From Butyricimonas virosa (GTDB lineage: Bacteria > Bacteroidota > Bacteroidia > Bacteroidales > Marinifilaceae): 64,000 bases of DNA. The position numbers and the translations under genes are program-made. Positions 35,664-45,788 of the stretch are shown one piece after another (position 1 is the stretch's first letter; each line of letters opens with the position of its first letter). Location: the NCBI RefSeq assembly GCF_025148635.1, contig NZ_CP102269.1:496001-560000 (forward strand), in the 5' to 3' direction. A model generated the notes under the pieces. The model had not been told where the DNA came from. It worked only from the letters and a program-made list of their open reading frames with translations, and ran no database searches.

Positions 35664-35669
35664 AAGATT

Positions 35670-36221
35670 ATGACAGAAGAAATCATTATAGCAGGATTCG
35701 GTGGACAAGGAGTTCTTTCTATGGGAAAGATTCTTGCTTACTCCGGAATTATGCAAGATCAGGAAGTTGCTTGGATGCCTTCTTACGGTCCTGAAATGCG
35801 TGGCGGTACTGCCAACGTGACCGTTATCCTGAGCGACGAGCGCATCAGCTCACCGATCTTAACAAAATACGATACCGCTATCGTCTTGAACCAACAATCC
35901 ATGGACAAGTTCGAAAGCATGGTAAAACCGGGTGGTACCTTAATTTATGACCCGAATGGTATTACTCACGAACCGACCAGAAAAGACATCAATATCTACA
36001 AAATCGAGGGAACCGCCATTGCCGCAGAGCAAGGTAACCCGAAAGTGTTCAACATGATCGTCCTTGGAGGATTCTTGAAAGTAAAACCGATCGTGAAACT
36101 TGACAACGTGGAAAAAGGTTTGCAAAAATCTTTACCCCCTCGTCATCACAAGATGATCCCGATGAACATCGAGGCCATCCAGACCGGTATGAACAGCGTT
36201 GAAGTTGTGAACCAACTATAA
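35670..36221 (+). CDS. korC: 2-oxoacid:ferredoxin oxidoreductase, gamma subunit
   Basis: The 183-residue protein has the gamma-domain opening IIIAGFGGQGVLSMGKILA and the later SYGPEMRGGTANVTVILSD, both typical of this family. The gamma subunit helps bind coenzyme A and completes the four-subunit complex. Its start is separated from korB by heptad repeats, but there is no consensus promoter between them, so it should still be part of the operon. A strong bidirectional terminator follows. Confidence 0.93.
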   Translation: MTEEIIIAGFGGQGVLSMGKILAYSGIMQDQEVAWMPSYGPEMRGGTANVTVILSDERISSPILTKYDTAIVLNQQSMDKFESMVKPGGTLIYDPNGITHEPTRKDINIYKIEGTAIAAEQGNPKVFNMIVLGGFLKVKPIVKLDNVEKGLQKSLPPRHHKMIPMNIEAIQTGMNSVEVVNQL

Positions 36222-36222
36222 A

Positions 36223-36255
36223 ATAAATACCCCCGCCGGAAGCGGGGGTATTTAT
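36223..36255. terminator. Bidirectional terminator after korC
   Basis: ATAAATACCCCCGC at 36223-36236 pairs perfectly over 14 bp with GCGGGGGTATTTAT at 36242-36255 around a 5-nt loop. AT-rich outer pairs give U-tracts on both strands, suiting the convergent korC and thioredoxin genes. Confidence 0.92.
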
Positions 36256-36263
36256 TTCTCATT

Positions 36264-38438
36264 TCAATCAACCATTTTCTCTAACACCTCTCCTGCATCC
36301 ACCATTCCTCCTACCATCCTTGCAACCACAATCCCGTTCGGATCAATTAATACTTTAGTCGGAAAAGAAGAAATATTAAACAACCGGATCATATCACACG
36401 TCTCCCGTCCCTCGTTATTCAATATTTGAGTCCATGTCATCCCGTCTTCTTTCACCGCCGTTCTCCAAAGTTTCCGGGCTTCATTCAAATCTCTCGTGTT
36501 CTCTTGGGCCACGTTTATAAAAATAACTTGCTTTTTGTATTTCTCGTACAATTCTTTCAAATGAGGATGAGACTCCCGGCAAGGGCCACACCAGCTCCCC
36601 CAAAAATCCAACAACACGTATTTCCCCCGCAACTTCTCAAGAGACACCGTTTTCCCGTTCATATCTTTCTTCTCGAAATTCTTGGCAGGCCTCCCCGTCC
36701 TAAAATCCCGACTTCTTTCCAAACGTTGAGCAATAACACGACCATAAGGATTTCCTTTCAAATTCTCGGGGAAACGACTGTAAATATCCTCCGCTTCATT
36801 CTCGTCAAACCAAATATAATGCTCGGCCAACTTGACAAGAGCAATATAACTATCCGGATTACCTCGTATAAATTCCATCGTTTTCCGCTTGTTTGCATCA
36901 AACGATCGCTGAAACTCCCTGGGATAATCACGAATATCTCCCCCTTGGATGACATTATCAACCATTAACTGGTTGTACCCCGCTTCTTCCGGGGTCAACA
37001 AGTCATAATTCAACCGTACGAAATCACGGGAAACAGAGCCTCCCCTCTCCCATTTCACCACGGGTACTTTTCCTTTTTCCAAACCAAGTTTCAACACGGC
37101 AAATTCTCCCGGCACAATCATAAAACTGAAATGCGGATTTTGCTTAGTACCTCTGGCGGTCGGCGTTGCCAACTCATCACACAAAAATCTTACCCCCGCG
37201 GATAAAGTATCTTTCCCTGCCATACTGATATCCAGCACATGATTATCAAACTCATGTTCTTCCTGCACAAATTTTTCCTTAGAAAAATAAGACACAATCA
37301 CTTTTCCCTTTTTCACGGCATCAATTGCGGCTCGTAAACGGAACTCCTTCTTTCCTTCTAATTCCAACATGATCGAGTAAAGCACCCGATTATTCAATCC
37401 TTCCGCCACGTTTAGATTATCCCTTAACAAATCCGCTGCGATCTGTCGAATTTCTTCATCCTGTTCCTTCAAAAAACCAAACCCTACCAATATCGAGAAA
37501 CGATCTCGTTCTTCCAGTTGTGGGAACTTTTTCCGACAGATATTCAAATAATCCTTCATGTTATTTTTCAACCGTACTTCGGCGATCTCTCCCAATTCCA
37601 CCAGTCCCTCCCCGTTCGACAAAGCCGCATCGCGGATCTTCTCTTTCAACCGTATCCATTCCCCTTCGTTTACCTCCATACCCGAAATTATCCGGGCCGA
37701 AACAAAAGGCATAACCTGCTGTCTCAACCAGCCATACAGCAAACTATCTACTTTCTCCCGCCCGTTCTCTTTTACAAAACGATCTTTATTGGCAAACATG
37801 TAGTCCGCTTTCGGATCCCGGTAATTTAAGGCATAACGAGTATAAAGAAAAAAATTTTCCGGTTTCACCCTTCTTTTATCTGACAACCTATCAAAATACT
37901 CCCGTACCACTTGATTTCCCAGCTCGCCATTCCCCGTTTCCATTTGTAACAAGGCATATTCGTTCACCAACTCCGGGGTACGCTCTCCTTTTTTATAACG
38001 ACGAGTTAACCCCTCCGGCGACCACTTGGGATCAATCCCTTTACGAATTTTGTCGACAAACTCTTCCGCTGGACGAGCCCCGGATGTTCTATAAACCTCC
38101 GTCCCGTCCGCTTTCAATACCACGAATGTAGGGTAAGCCTTCACCTGGTATTTTTTCGCCAGTTCCACTCCCTCCCCTTTCTCCGCATCTACTTTCAAAT
38201 TCACGAACTCCCGGTTAAAATAGGCCCCGACCTGCTCTCGCGTAAAAACTTCCGAAGACATCATTTTACACGGCCCGCACCACGTCGTGTAGAAATCAAC
38301 AAATACCATTTTTTTCTCTTTCTCGGCAAGAGTTAGAGCCTCTTGCATCGTCAACTCCTTAAAATCAACCCCCTGGGCAAAAGACGACAGCGGCAAAATT
38401 GCCGCTATCATCCAAAACAAAACTAATTTTATCTTCAT
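36264..38438 (-). CDS. Periplasmic protein with two thioredoxin-like domains
   Basis: The 724-residue product has a signal peptide (LVLFWMIAAILPLSSFAQ). A thioredoxin-like domain at about residues 25-130 carries YTTWCGPCKMM. A middle region of some 400 residues, mostly helical then beta-rich, is unassigned. A second, TlpA/ResA-like domain at the C terminus carries WGSWCGPCRESHP. Both CxxC pairs are intact, so it may reduce or isomerise disulfides outside the cytoplasm. It is the last gene of uptake locus 1, starting one base after the PKD-like stop, and has no counterpart in locus 2. The start at 38438 fits the signal peptide; a longer frame begins inside the previous gene. Confidence 0.85.
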   Translation of the reverse strand: MKIKLVLFWMIAAILPLSSFAQGVDFKELTMQEALTLAEKEKKMVFVDFYTTWCGPCKMMSSEVFTREQVGAYFNREFVNLKVDAEKGEGVELAKKYQVKAYPTFVVLKADGTEVYRTSGARPAEEFVDKIRKGIDPKWSPEGLTRRYKKGERTPELVNEYALLQMETGNGELGNQVVREYFDRLSDKRRVKPENFFLYTRYALNYRDPKADYMFANKDRFVKENGREKVDSLLYGWLRQQVMPFVSARIISGMEVNEGEWIRLKEKIRDAALSNGEGLVELGEIAEVRLKNNMKDYLNICRKKFPQLEERDRFSILVGFGFLKEQDEEIRQIAADLLRDNLNVAEGLNNRVLYSIMLELEGKKEFRLRAAIDAVKKGKVIVSYFSKEKFVQEEHEFDNHVLDISMAGKDTLSAGVRFLCDELATPTARGTKQNPHFSFMIVPGEFAVLKLGLEKGKVPVVKWERGGSVSRDFVRLNYDLLTPEEAGYNQLMVDNVIQGGDIRDYPREFQRSFDANKRKTMEFIRGNPDSYIALVKLAEHYIWFDENEAEDIYSRFPENLKGNPYGRVIAQRLERSRDFRTGRPAKNFEKKDMNGKTVSLEKLRGKYVLLDFWGSWCGPCRESHPHLKELYEKYKKQVIFINVAQENTRDLNEARKLWRTAVKEDGMTWTQILNNEGRETCDMIRLFNISSFPTKVLIDPNGIVVARMVGGMVDAGEVLEKMVD

Positions 38439-38439
38439 T

Positions 38440-39987
38440 CTATTGAACACCATTTTTCCAATCAATATCTTTCACCTTCACCAACCCGTTCCATTTACAC
38501 TTCTCGTCCGGTTTTAACTCGAACGTGTTCTGATCAGTTCCTAACACGTACTTTTGCAAAGTTCCTCGCGTAGTACTATTATAAGTCGCCACGTATAAAT
38601 CGTTATAATCTCCATATCCCGAGAAAATATCAAATTTAACCATCGTGATCTCGTCTTCCAGCTCTACCGAATACTTCTTCTCGTACCCTCTTTTGTAATC
38701 ATAAGCATGCAAAGTTTTACCCACCACATACAGTAGGATGGAACGATTTGAGGCGAAAGCGAATAACTCGGCCTTGTCTATATCCGTAGCGAGCGACTTA
38801 TTTACCTCGTATCCTGCCACCTTCTGGCCAGCAGCCTTAAATTTATAGATATAATACCCGTTCGTCCCGGCATCTTTCATCAAGGCGAATGAATTACCAT
38901 ATCCCCCACCCTCGGTATCCATGGTATTCTCCCCGTACACGAGCGTACGCCCCTCGGGTTGCACCCACGGAAAAGCATCGTCAGCCTTATCAGATAAAGA
39001 CGAACAAGTTGTGGAATAACTCGTATACCTTAAAAATTGATTATTATCGGTATCATAAAGTATTCCCCCGGAAGCGTATCCCAAAGAAGCAAAAATATAA
39101 GGGTACGCTTTAAACAAAACGTTGGGAGAAACCGTTGTCCGATTTATCGGATCTGCATATTCACTACTTGACAAAAAACTAGATATATGGAACACGTGTC
39201 CTTCTTCACAAACAACCGTTCTCGAACTATTCATCATGCCACCACCCGCTGCTTTAGTAATCATGTACACGGGATTCAATTGTTCCGGTAACTCAAAATA
39301 CGAGTAAACCAACGGTTCAAATGTACTTGACAGATCTCCCTCGAAGATTGATGGATTCACGTGATATGAACGTTCCCCGGTTGCAATCCACAATCTCTCG
39401 TGGGGTGCGTAAGACGACATTCTTACACGTCCCGTGTACACGACACTCTTGGGATCTTTTAACCGTGGTAAACCGTTATTCGATAATTGATTATATAACA
39501 CAATCGTATCACCCGCCATGGCAACCATATCCAAATTCACAAATCCTTCGGCATCTTCCCCGATAACCAACCATCCCAAACTGGTCGCAGTTCTAACCAC
39601 AAGCGAAGTATAATTCATCCACAACAAACCGGTGACCTTATCTCTCACCTTCAAGTAAAGAGTATAAGTTGCTGGTTCCAACTCCACGAAATATTCCAAA
39701 TTACGTTCCGTACCAATCACTTCACGGGTAAGTTCCTCGGTAGACGTACTTGGGACCACCAGCCACTCGTAAGCGTAACGATCCAAGGACAAACTATCTT
39801 CGGTAAATTTCAGCAGGGGAGTTATTTTCAACGTGTCTTTTTTAAAGATCACGCTATGTGATTTTCCCAGACTGTCCACTTCAATCTCGTTCACCTCCTT
39901 GTAATCGTAAGAACCCTTGTCGTCATAACAAGCCACGGCCAAACAAATGAACACGCTCGTTAAAAAAAGTAATATAACTCGTTTCAT
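38440..39987 (-). CDS. PKD-like family lipoprotein (locus 1)
   Basis: The 515-residue product has a lipoprotein signal ending FICLAVACYDDKG. The opening GSYDYKEVNEIEVD and the Ig-like strand pattern that follows (YAYEWLVVPSTS, TYTLYLKVRDKVTGL) are those of the PKD-like family found downstream of SusD in Bacteroidota. The C-terminal 350 residues look like a beta-propeller-type binding domain. It is probably a surface lipoprotein helping to capture the ligand of this locus. It closely parallels the gene at 54741-56294. The start at 39987 is chosen to put the signal peptide first. Confidence 0.82.
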   Translation of the reverse strand: MKRVILLFLTSVFICLAVACYDDKGSYDYKEVNEIEVDSLGKSHSVIFKKDTLKITPLLKFTEDSLSLDRYAYEWLVVPSTSTEELTREVIGTERNLEYFVELEPATYTLYLKVRDKVTGLLWMNYTSLVVRTATSLGWLVIGEDAEGFVNLDMVAMAGDTIVLYNQLSNNGLPRLKDPKSVVYTGRVRMSSYAPHERLWIATGERSYHVNPSIFEGDLSSTFEPLVYSYFELPEQLNPVYMITKAAGGGMMNSSRTVVCEEGHVFHISSFLSSSEYADPINRTTVSPNVLFKAYPYIFASLGYASGGILYDTDNNQFLRYTSYSTTCSSLSDKADDAFPWVQPEGRTLVYGENTMDTEGGGYGNSFALMKDAGTNGYYIYKFKAAGQKVAGYEVNKSLATDIDKAELFAFASNRSILLYVVGKTLHAYDYKRGYEKKYSVELEDEITMVKFDIFSGYGDYNDLYVATYNSTTRGTLQKYVLGTDQNTFELKPDEKCKWNGLVKVKDIDWKNGVQ

Positions 39988-40014
39988 AATTATCAGATTT
40001 ACATTGTTCAACCA

Positions 40015-40875
40015 TTATTCTGCCGGGATCCAAGGTTGCCCCACGATTGATTTCCATGATACCCCCATAAAATACATCGCACGCCCATCTTCCTCCAATA
40101 CCGGAGTACCCTTGTCGTAAAGTTCTTGCAAATAATTCACGAAATAATTCGCAATCATTGTCCGTTTGGCATTCGGCATCGTCACCTCCGAGGCAAAATC
40201 ATCATACGTCAAATTAAACTTTTCGCAAATCAAATCATATTTCTTTCGCGTAAAAGCCCCCCAAAGTCCCCCTTCAGTTTGCCCTGGCGCATAATCGATT
40301 GCCGGTATCCAACGAGCCGGTCGAACGAGAAAATCATTCATGGTAATCTTGTGCATGGAAGCATCAAAATCATTTCCTCCAGTACTAGACCACAACCCGG
40401 GAACCTCTCCCCACCAGTTAATCCCAATCCCAAAATCCTCCGTCGGCTCCAACTTCAACGTTAAAACCCGTTCTTCGGTTTGAATACTCTTATCCCGCTT
40501 CAAACGAATCACCAAATCAGCATAATGACTTCCGGCTTTAACCACCTGAAATTCATCGAAAGGATCATAATTCACCCCTTCGACAGCAGTAGTCGAATCC
40601 TTATCCACGACAACCCGGAACGTTCTGTCATACCCTTTAATTCTTCCGGTTGTCATCACCCGTAACTTCACATCGTGGTAATCACCCGTGCTTTTAACAA
40701 ACTCTACCGGGGTAAAAGACTGGCTCGCCCAAATAGTAGTATCCCCCCATTCCGGTCCGTACTGAACGTAGAAATAAACCCCTTCCCGTCCATCGTAATC
40801 CTTAACTTCTTTTTCACAACTCGCCACGCCGCAAACAAGCCATGCAAGAGCGAGAACATATAATATTTTTTTCAT
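40015..40875 (-). CDS. DUF4843 lipoprotein (locus 1)
   Basis: The 286-residue product has a lipoprotein signal ending LVCGVASCEKE, then EGVYFYVQYGPEWGD and a beta-sandwich region with LRVMTTGRIKGYDRTFRVVVD and AVEGVNYDP, which mark DUF4843. A second ATG two codons upstream (40881) is also possible. DUF4843 proteins are regularly encoded between SusD and PKD-like lipoproteins; their function is unknown but surface binding of the ligand is likely. It lies 9 bp after the SusD stop. Confidence 0.83.
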   Translation of the reverse strand: MKKILYVLALAWLVCGVASCEKEVKDYDGREGVYFYVQYGPEWGDTTIWASQSFTPVEFVKSTGDYHDVKLRVMTTGRIKGYDRTFRVVVDKDSTTAVEGVNYDPFDEFQVVKAGSHYADLVIRLKRDKSIQTEERVLTLKLEPTEDFGIGINWWGEVPGLWSSTGGNDFDASMHKITMNDFLVRPARWIPAIDYAPGQTEGGLWGAFTRKKYDLICEKFNLTYDDFASEVTMPNAKRTMIANYFVNYLQELYDKGTPVLEEDGRAMYFMGVSWKSIVGQPWIPAE

Positions 40876-40884
40876 AACCATTAC

Positions 40885-42393
40885 TTATTCTTGTGAAACA
40901 TTATCTTGTGATTCCGCACGTTGGCTTGTCTCGCTATCCGGTAACGGGAAGACGTAATTCTCCAATTGCATGTTCATCGTGCCACTTGCCGTTGCACCAT
41001 CGGGAATGGTCTGTAAACCGTTCCGCTTATAATAGAAAAACAATTGTCCTTCCCCGATAAACTCCCTCACGTATTCAGAACGAATTAACCCTTTTAACTC
41101 CTCCATGGATGATGCATTTTGGTTCACGCAATTCCGGGCAAAACGCAACTTGTTAAAATACTTTTCAAGAGCCGTCGGAACATCCGGTTCACACTCGGCT
41201 GCAATCAGGTATAATTCACTAACCCGTACCAAAGGTATCATATAACGATAATGATATGCGGAATCCGCCTCCGTTTCATCTTTATACTTATTCAAATAAG
41301 TCACCTCCTTACTATTGGATATTGTGGAAGCCCACATTCTATAACGATAATCATCCTTATCATCATACGTCCCGTTCACCCGTCCCGTCGAAAGATTTCC
41401 GGCCATAGTCAAAATTCTGGCTATAGACAAGGAAGGATCAAAAAAAGTTTTATACACTTTACTCTCGCGAGAAGTATTGTAAAGAGAAAACAACACCTCA
41501 GGATAAAACACCCCGTCCGGCGAATTCTTTGTCATATAATCGACATCTACTAACGGGAATAAAGGCTTATCCTCGTTACTCACTTTCTCGATCACGGCCC
41601 GAGCACATTCCCCTGCTTTCTGTGTATTTCCCATCCACAAATAAGCCCTGGCCATCAATGCATTCACGGCAAAATAATTCATACGATATTGTCTGTAATA
41701 CAAATCATTCGCACCTTGCTTCGAATCATAATTCCTGGCTCCTTCCGTGATAACGGGATCAACTGTTGAAAGTAAACTTGACGCCATTTCCAAATCCTTG
41801 ATAACATAATACATCACACTATCGGCAGGCAACAACGGTTGCACGCTCCGATCCGCTTTCGTCATATACGGGATACATTTTATTCCCTTGTTTTCTTCCG
41901 AATAAATAGGCCCGAACATACGTAAAAGATCAAGATGCATCATTGCCCGCAAACCTAGGACCTCACCTTTCACAAGGCGATAATAGGTATCAGACAAAAC
42001 AGGATTCCCATCCCCACAATGGACAAGTATAGCATTACAATTTGCAATCATTGAATATAACCCGGACCAAATATTATCCAGTGTACTTTTAAACCCTTTT
42101 TCCGTGTATGAATAATTCGCATAGACAGAATAATCATGATCCGTAAAACTGCAATTATAATACTGTGCCATCACATCAAGCATTCCCATGGTTAAATTAG
42201 CCCCATACAATTTAGGATCATTCATTTCCGAGTACACGCCATTCAAAGCCGCAAGAAAACCTTCCCTGTCTTTAAACAAAGAATTATCCATTATTCTATC
42301 GTCAGGATCAACCTCCAACCATGAATTGCACGACACGAGCAACAACATCACACCAGCAATCAAACCTGATTTTATATTTCTTACTATATTCAT
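40885..42393 (-). CDS. SusD/RagB-family outer-membrane lipoprotein (locus 1)
   Basis: The 502-residue product has a lipoprotein signal ending LLLVSCNSWLEVDPDDR, the typical SusD opening. Helical TPR-like segments follow (GEVLGLRAMMHLDLLRMFG, NALMARAYLWMGN) and it ends with the usual C-terminal block YVREFIGEGQLFFYYKRNG. SusD forms a lid on the SusC barrel at the cell surface and holds the ligand. It is 19 bp downstream of susC. The ligand is not known; the locus lacks carbohydrate-active enzymes. Confidence 0.92.
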   Translation of the reverse strand: MNIVRNIKSGLIAGVMLLLVSCNSWLEVDPDDRIMDNSLFKDREGFLAALNGVYSEMNDPKLYGANLTMGMLDVMAQYYNCSFTDHDYSVYANYSYTEKGFKSTLDNIWSGLYSMIANCNAILVHCGDGNPVLSDTYYRLVKGEVLGLRAMMHLDLLRMFGPIYSEENKGIKCIPYMTKADRSVQPLLPADSVMYYVIKDLEMASSLLSTVDPVITEGARNYDSKQGANDLYYRQYRMNYFAVNALMARAYLWMGNTQKAGECARAVIEKVSNEDKPLFPLVDVDYMTKNSPDGVFYPEVLFSLYNTSRESKVYKTFFDPSLSIARILTMAGNLSTGRVNGTYDDKDDYRYRMWASTISNSKEVTYLNKYKDETEADSAYHYRYMIPLVRVSELYLIAAECEPDVPTALEKYFNKLRFARNCVNQNASSMEELKGLIRSEYVREFIGEGQLFFYYKRNGLQTIPDGATASGTMNMQLENYVFPLPDSETSQRAESQDNVSQE

Positions 42394-42412
42394 AAACAAA
42401 CTCTTTAATTCA

Positions 42413-45400
42413 TTAAAACGTTAACCCAAGAGAAAAAGCCACGGTACGCGCGAAAGGATAATCCAATCCCCGTTCATTCTTTACCGTGGAAATCCGGAAG
42501 ATATCATTCATATACCCCCGAATAGTCATCGAGGATGCCCCGATACGATGCAACCACTTGGCTTGAGTTTCATATCCCAAAGAAATAGACTCCCCGCTCA
42601 AGGTATTCTCATCCGCGATAAAACGAGACGACATCGGGGTCGCGTCCGTCAACGAGATAGACTTATATTTACTCACGTCACCCGGTTTTTGCCAACGATC
42701 ATACAATGCCCGTTTATCTTGATTATATTGCAAGGCATTTTCCGAAATATTCTCCACCTTGTCGTATAAAGTCGACATAAATATTTGTCCTCCCAAGCGA
42801 TACCGCAAATTGACAGAAGCAGAAAATCCCTTGTAATAGAAAGAAGTACCGATTACCCCTTCCACCTTCGGATCCGAATTCCCGACAACAACCTCGTCCG
42901 CGTAATCATGCTCGAATGTCTGCGTCCCGTCTTTTTTAATGAATATCTCTCGCCCGGAAGCCGGATCAATTCCCGCGGAACGCACGGCCCACAAATCGGA
43001 AGGACTTCCCCCATCGTAATATCTCACCAAATTAGAACTCCTGTTCTCCTGATTAAACTTATCCAAGGCGGTCCCGATATTCCGGTACTCGTAAGTAATA
43101 TGACGAGCATTAAAATTAAAATTCCAACTCATATTCTCTCGCTGCAGGATCATATAATTCAATGTTGCTGTCAATCCCTGAGAAACTTGCTTACCCAGGT
43201 TCATCGGAACAGTAGAGGTTCCGGTAGAGGTCGGCGTCTGAACATAAACCAATAGAGGATCAGTATTTTTATAGAAATAATCAACCGTAACTTTCAACCG
43301 ATTATTCAAAAAAGCCAAATCAATACCATAATTCTGGTCGATTGTTTTCTGCCAATCCAAATCATTATTTCCCCAAGTCGAAACAATAGCACTTACCCCG
43401 AAAGGATTCGGGTAACCAGTTGCGTACTTGTACACGTTCATGGAAATATAAGCATCAAAGTTTTGATTTCCGGGATTACCGATAGAAAAACGCAATTTCA
43501 AAAAATTCAGCCAGTTCTGATTCTGAAAAAAGTCTTCCTTGTGCACGTTCCACGCCAACCCGATAGCCCAAGTTGTGGTGAATTGTTGAGACAAGCCGAA
43601 CACGGAGGAACCATCCGAACGAAGATTCACGTCCAGCAGATAACGATCATCATAAGCGTAACCGGCATTCAGATAATAACTCGCCGAACGCTTCTCGCTC
43701 GTGAAATACGATGGCTTACCTCCCGTAGGATACCCTGAAGAAAAAGAAGGATTTGAATAACGGTCATCGATAAACCCGATAGACTTGTAACCACTGGATT
43801 GTGATTTGCTCGAAGCCAAACGAATTCCACCCACAGCATTCACCATGTGTACCTCGTTAAACAATTTAGCGTAGGTCACGTTAAGATCTCCATCATAACT
43901 CAAATTCTCGTCTATTGTCTCCTGGTAAGACCCGCGTTCCGTTGAAGCGGTTTCAGCATAATCGGAAGCATTGGGAGATTTAAAAACTTCCCCCCGATCC
44001 GTTGACTTTGAAATACTAAAACGACCTTTCGCCCGCAAACCATCAAACACCTGCCAATCGATCTCGAAATTATTCGTAAAACCAAAAGAGGAGGTTTCAT
44101 CGGAAGAGCCTAAAGTCATATCATATAGAGGATTATAATTCTTTAATTCCTGAAGATAAGTAGGAGAATTTGCATCGGAATCAGTGTAAATCTCTAACAC
44201 TTGCTCCACCACACCATCCTCGTTCTTTTTCCTGTGGTACGGGTTCGCCTGTGAAAATTTTGAAAACGTGACCTTCTCTCGTGAAGACATCGAGTAATCC
44301 AAATTCAAGTAATTCTTGAATGACAATGACTTGTAGCGATACAACAATTGCACGTTGCCATTAATCACATCCCGATCAGATCCTTTCATCACACCTTGCG
44401 TCTTGTTATAACTGAATCCCAAGCCGTAACGCATCCTGTCATCCCCTCCTTCGGCGAAAAGGTTGTGACTATGAGAAGTTGCGAACCGTAACGGTTCACT
44501 CATCCAGTAGGTATCCACCCCTCGTTTCACCTCGGCCAAACGCTGGTAATACAAACGCTGGTCATATTCCGACACGATTTCCCCGTTAGCATCCAAATCA
44601 CCGTAATACCCGGCCAAACGTTCGAATTCCAATTTTTCCTTAGAATTCATCAAATTATAATCCGATAAATCAGCAAAAGAAAGATTTAAATTTCCGTTAT
44701 ACGTTAACCTTAATGTTCCGGGAGCGGGAGCCTTCGTCTCCACCACCACAACACCATTCGCCGCTTTCGAACCATAAATTGCCGTGGCTGCCGCATCTTT
44801 CAGCACCGTAATACTTTGCACGCGATCCATACTCAAATCACTGATCGTCTTTAAAGTTGTCTCGAACCCATCCAAAATAAACAAGGGCTGATTCGGATCG
44901 ACCTCGTACTCCTGTGTCAAACCGATCACGCTGGTTTTACCCCTCACGTTAATATCCGGCAGACGGTTCGGATCGGATCCGAACTGATTGTTCTCCACGA
45001 TCGCAAACGAGGGATCCATCGTTTTCAAACTCTGAAGCACATTCTGGTTCCCGATAGTTTTCAATTCCTTTGCCGTATAGGTTGTTGATGATCCGGTAAA
45101 ACTCTCCTTTTTACGAGAATAAATACCCGTAACAACAACTTCATCCATCTCCTGTACATCATCCTTCAAAACGATCGTCCACTCCCCTTTAGGAATACTT
45201 TTATAAGGGATTGTTTGAGACACCATACCGATAAATGAAAATACGAGTTCAGCCTTGGTCGTATCAGTAATCACAATCGAAAAATCACCCTCTCCCCCGG
45301 TTGTTACTCCCAAAGTCGTACCCTTTAACAAAACTGTAACCCCGGGTAAAGGCTGTTTCTTCTCATCAACCACTTTCCCCTTCACGGTTACCGGCTTTCT

Positions 45401-45775
45401 CTCCGTCTCCCGGGCCTGCTCCGCTTTTGATTTAATCACCACGATATTATCTTCAATGTAAAAATCGAGAGATGTCCCTTCCAAACATTTAGCCAAGATA
45501 TACTTTATATCCGAAGACGTAACATTAACAGAAACCTTCCCCACATTCTTCACCACTTGATCATTGTACACGAATGTGTATCCCATTTTCTGTTTAATTT
45601 CGTTAAAAGCAACTTGCAAATCAACATTGTCCAATTTGATCGTCGCTCGTTGCCCCAACGCTGTGGCCGTCAACGAGACAAACGTCATCAGTAGGAACAA
45701 CATTGTCAACCTCATCATCAACAAAAAATTCCCATGGATTCGCCTAAAGAACCCACTCGTTCTGATTTTTTTCAT
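42413..45775 (-). CDS. SusC/RagA-family TonB-dependent transporter with STN domain (locus 1)
   Basis: The 1120-residue outer-membrane transporter has a signal peptide, then an STN (secretin/TonB short N-terminal) domain at about residues 48-115 that can contact the FecR anti-sigma factor. A carboxypeptidase-regulatory-like domain (VTVKGKVVDEKKQPLPGVTV) and a plug with FGSDPNRLPDINVRG and DAAATAIYGSKAANGV come next, before the 22-strand barrel. With SusD it imports a ligand and reports its presence to FecR and the ECF sigma factor. It is closely similar in arrangement and motifs to the second SusC in this window. Confidence 0.95.
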   Translation of the reverse strand: MKKIRTSGFFRRIHGNFLLMMRLTMLFLLMTFVSLTATALGQRATIKLDNVDLQVAFNEIKQKMGYTFVYNDQVVKNVGKVSVNVTSSDIKYILAKCLEGTSLDFYIEDNIVVIKSKAEQARETERKPVTVKGKVVDEKKQPLPGVTVLLKGTTLGVTTGGEGDFSIVITDTTKAELVFSFIGMVSQTIPYKSIPKGEWTIVLKDDVQEMDEVVVTGIYSRKKESFTGSSTTYTAKELKTIGNQNVLQSLKTMDPSFAIVENNQFGSDPNRLPDINVRGKTSVIGLTQEYEVDPNQPLFILDGFETTLKTISDLSMDRVQSITVLKDAAATAIYGSKAANGVVVVETKAPAPGTLRLTYNGNLNLSFADLSDYNLMNSKEKLEFERLAGYYGDLDANGEIVSEYDQRLYYQRLAEVKRGVDTYWMSEPLRFATSHSHNLFAEGGDDRMRYGLGFSYNKTQGVMKGSDRDVINGNVQLLYRYKSLSFKNYLNLDYSMSSREKVTFSKFSQANPYHRKKNEDGVVEQVLEIYTDSDANSPTYLQELKNYNPLYDMTLGSSDETSSFGFTNNFEIDWQVFDGLRAKGRFSISKSTDRGEVFKSPNASDYAETASTERGSYQETIDENLSYDGDLNVTYAKLFNEVHMVNAVGGIRLASSKSQSSGYKSIGFIDDRYSNPSFSSGYPTGGKPSYFTSEKRSASYYLNAGYAYDDRYLLDVNLRSDGSSVFGLSQQFTTTWAIGLAWNVHKEDFFQNQNWLNFLKLRFSIGNPGNQNFDAYISMNVYKYATGYPNPFGVSAIVSTWGNNDLDWQKTIDQNYGIDLAFLNNRLKVTVDYFYKNTDPLLVYVQTPTSTGTSTVPMNLGKQVSQGLTATLNYMILQRENMSWNFNFNARHITYEYRNIGTALDKFNQENRSSNLVRYYDGGSPSDLWAVRSAGIDPASGREIFIKKDGTQTFEHDYADEVVVGNSDPKVEGVIGTSFYYKGFSASVNLRYRLGGQIFMSTLYDKVENISENALQYNQDKRALYDRWQKPGDVSKYKSISLTDATPMSSRFIADENTLSGESISLGYETQAKWLHRIGASSMTIRGYMNDIFRISTVKNERGLDYPFARTVAFSLGLTF

Positions 45776-45782
45776 AACTTTG
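45775..45782 (+). promoter_or_regulatory. Plus-strand -7 box inside the susC start (locus 1)
   Basis: TAACTTTG matches TAnnTTTG and overlaps the last base of the susC start region on the opposite strand. It would drive transcription away from susC towards fecR. No -33 TTG is present at the usual distance. Confidence 0.3.
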
Positions 45783-45788
45783 TAGAAT

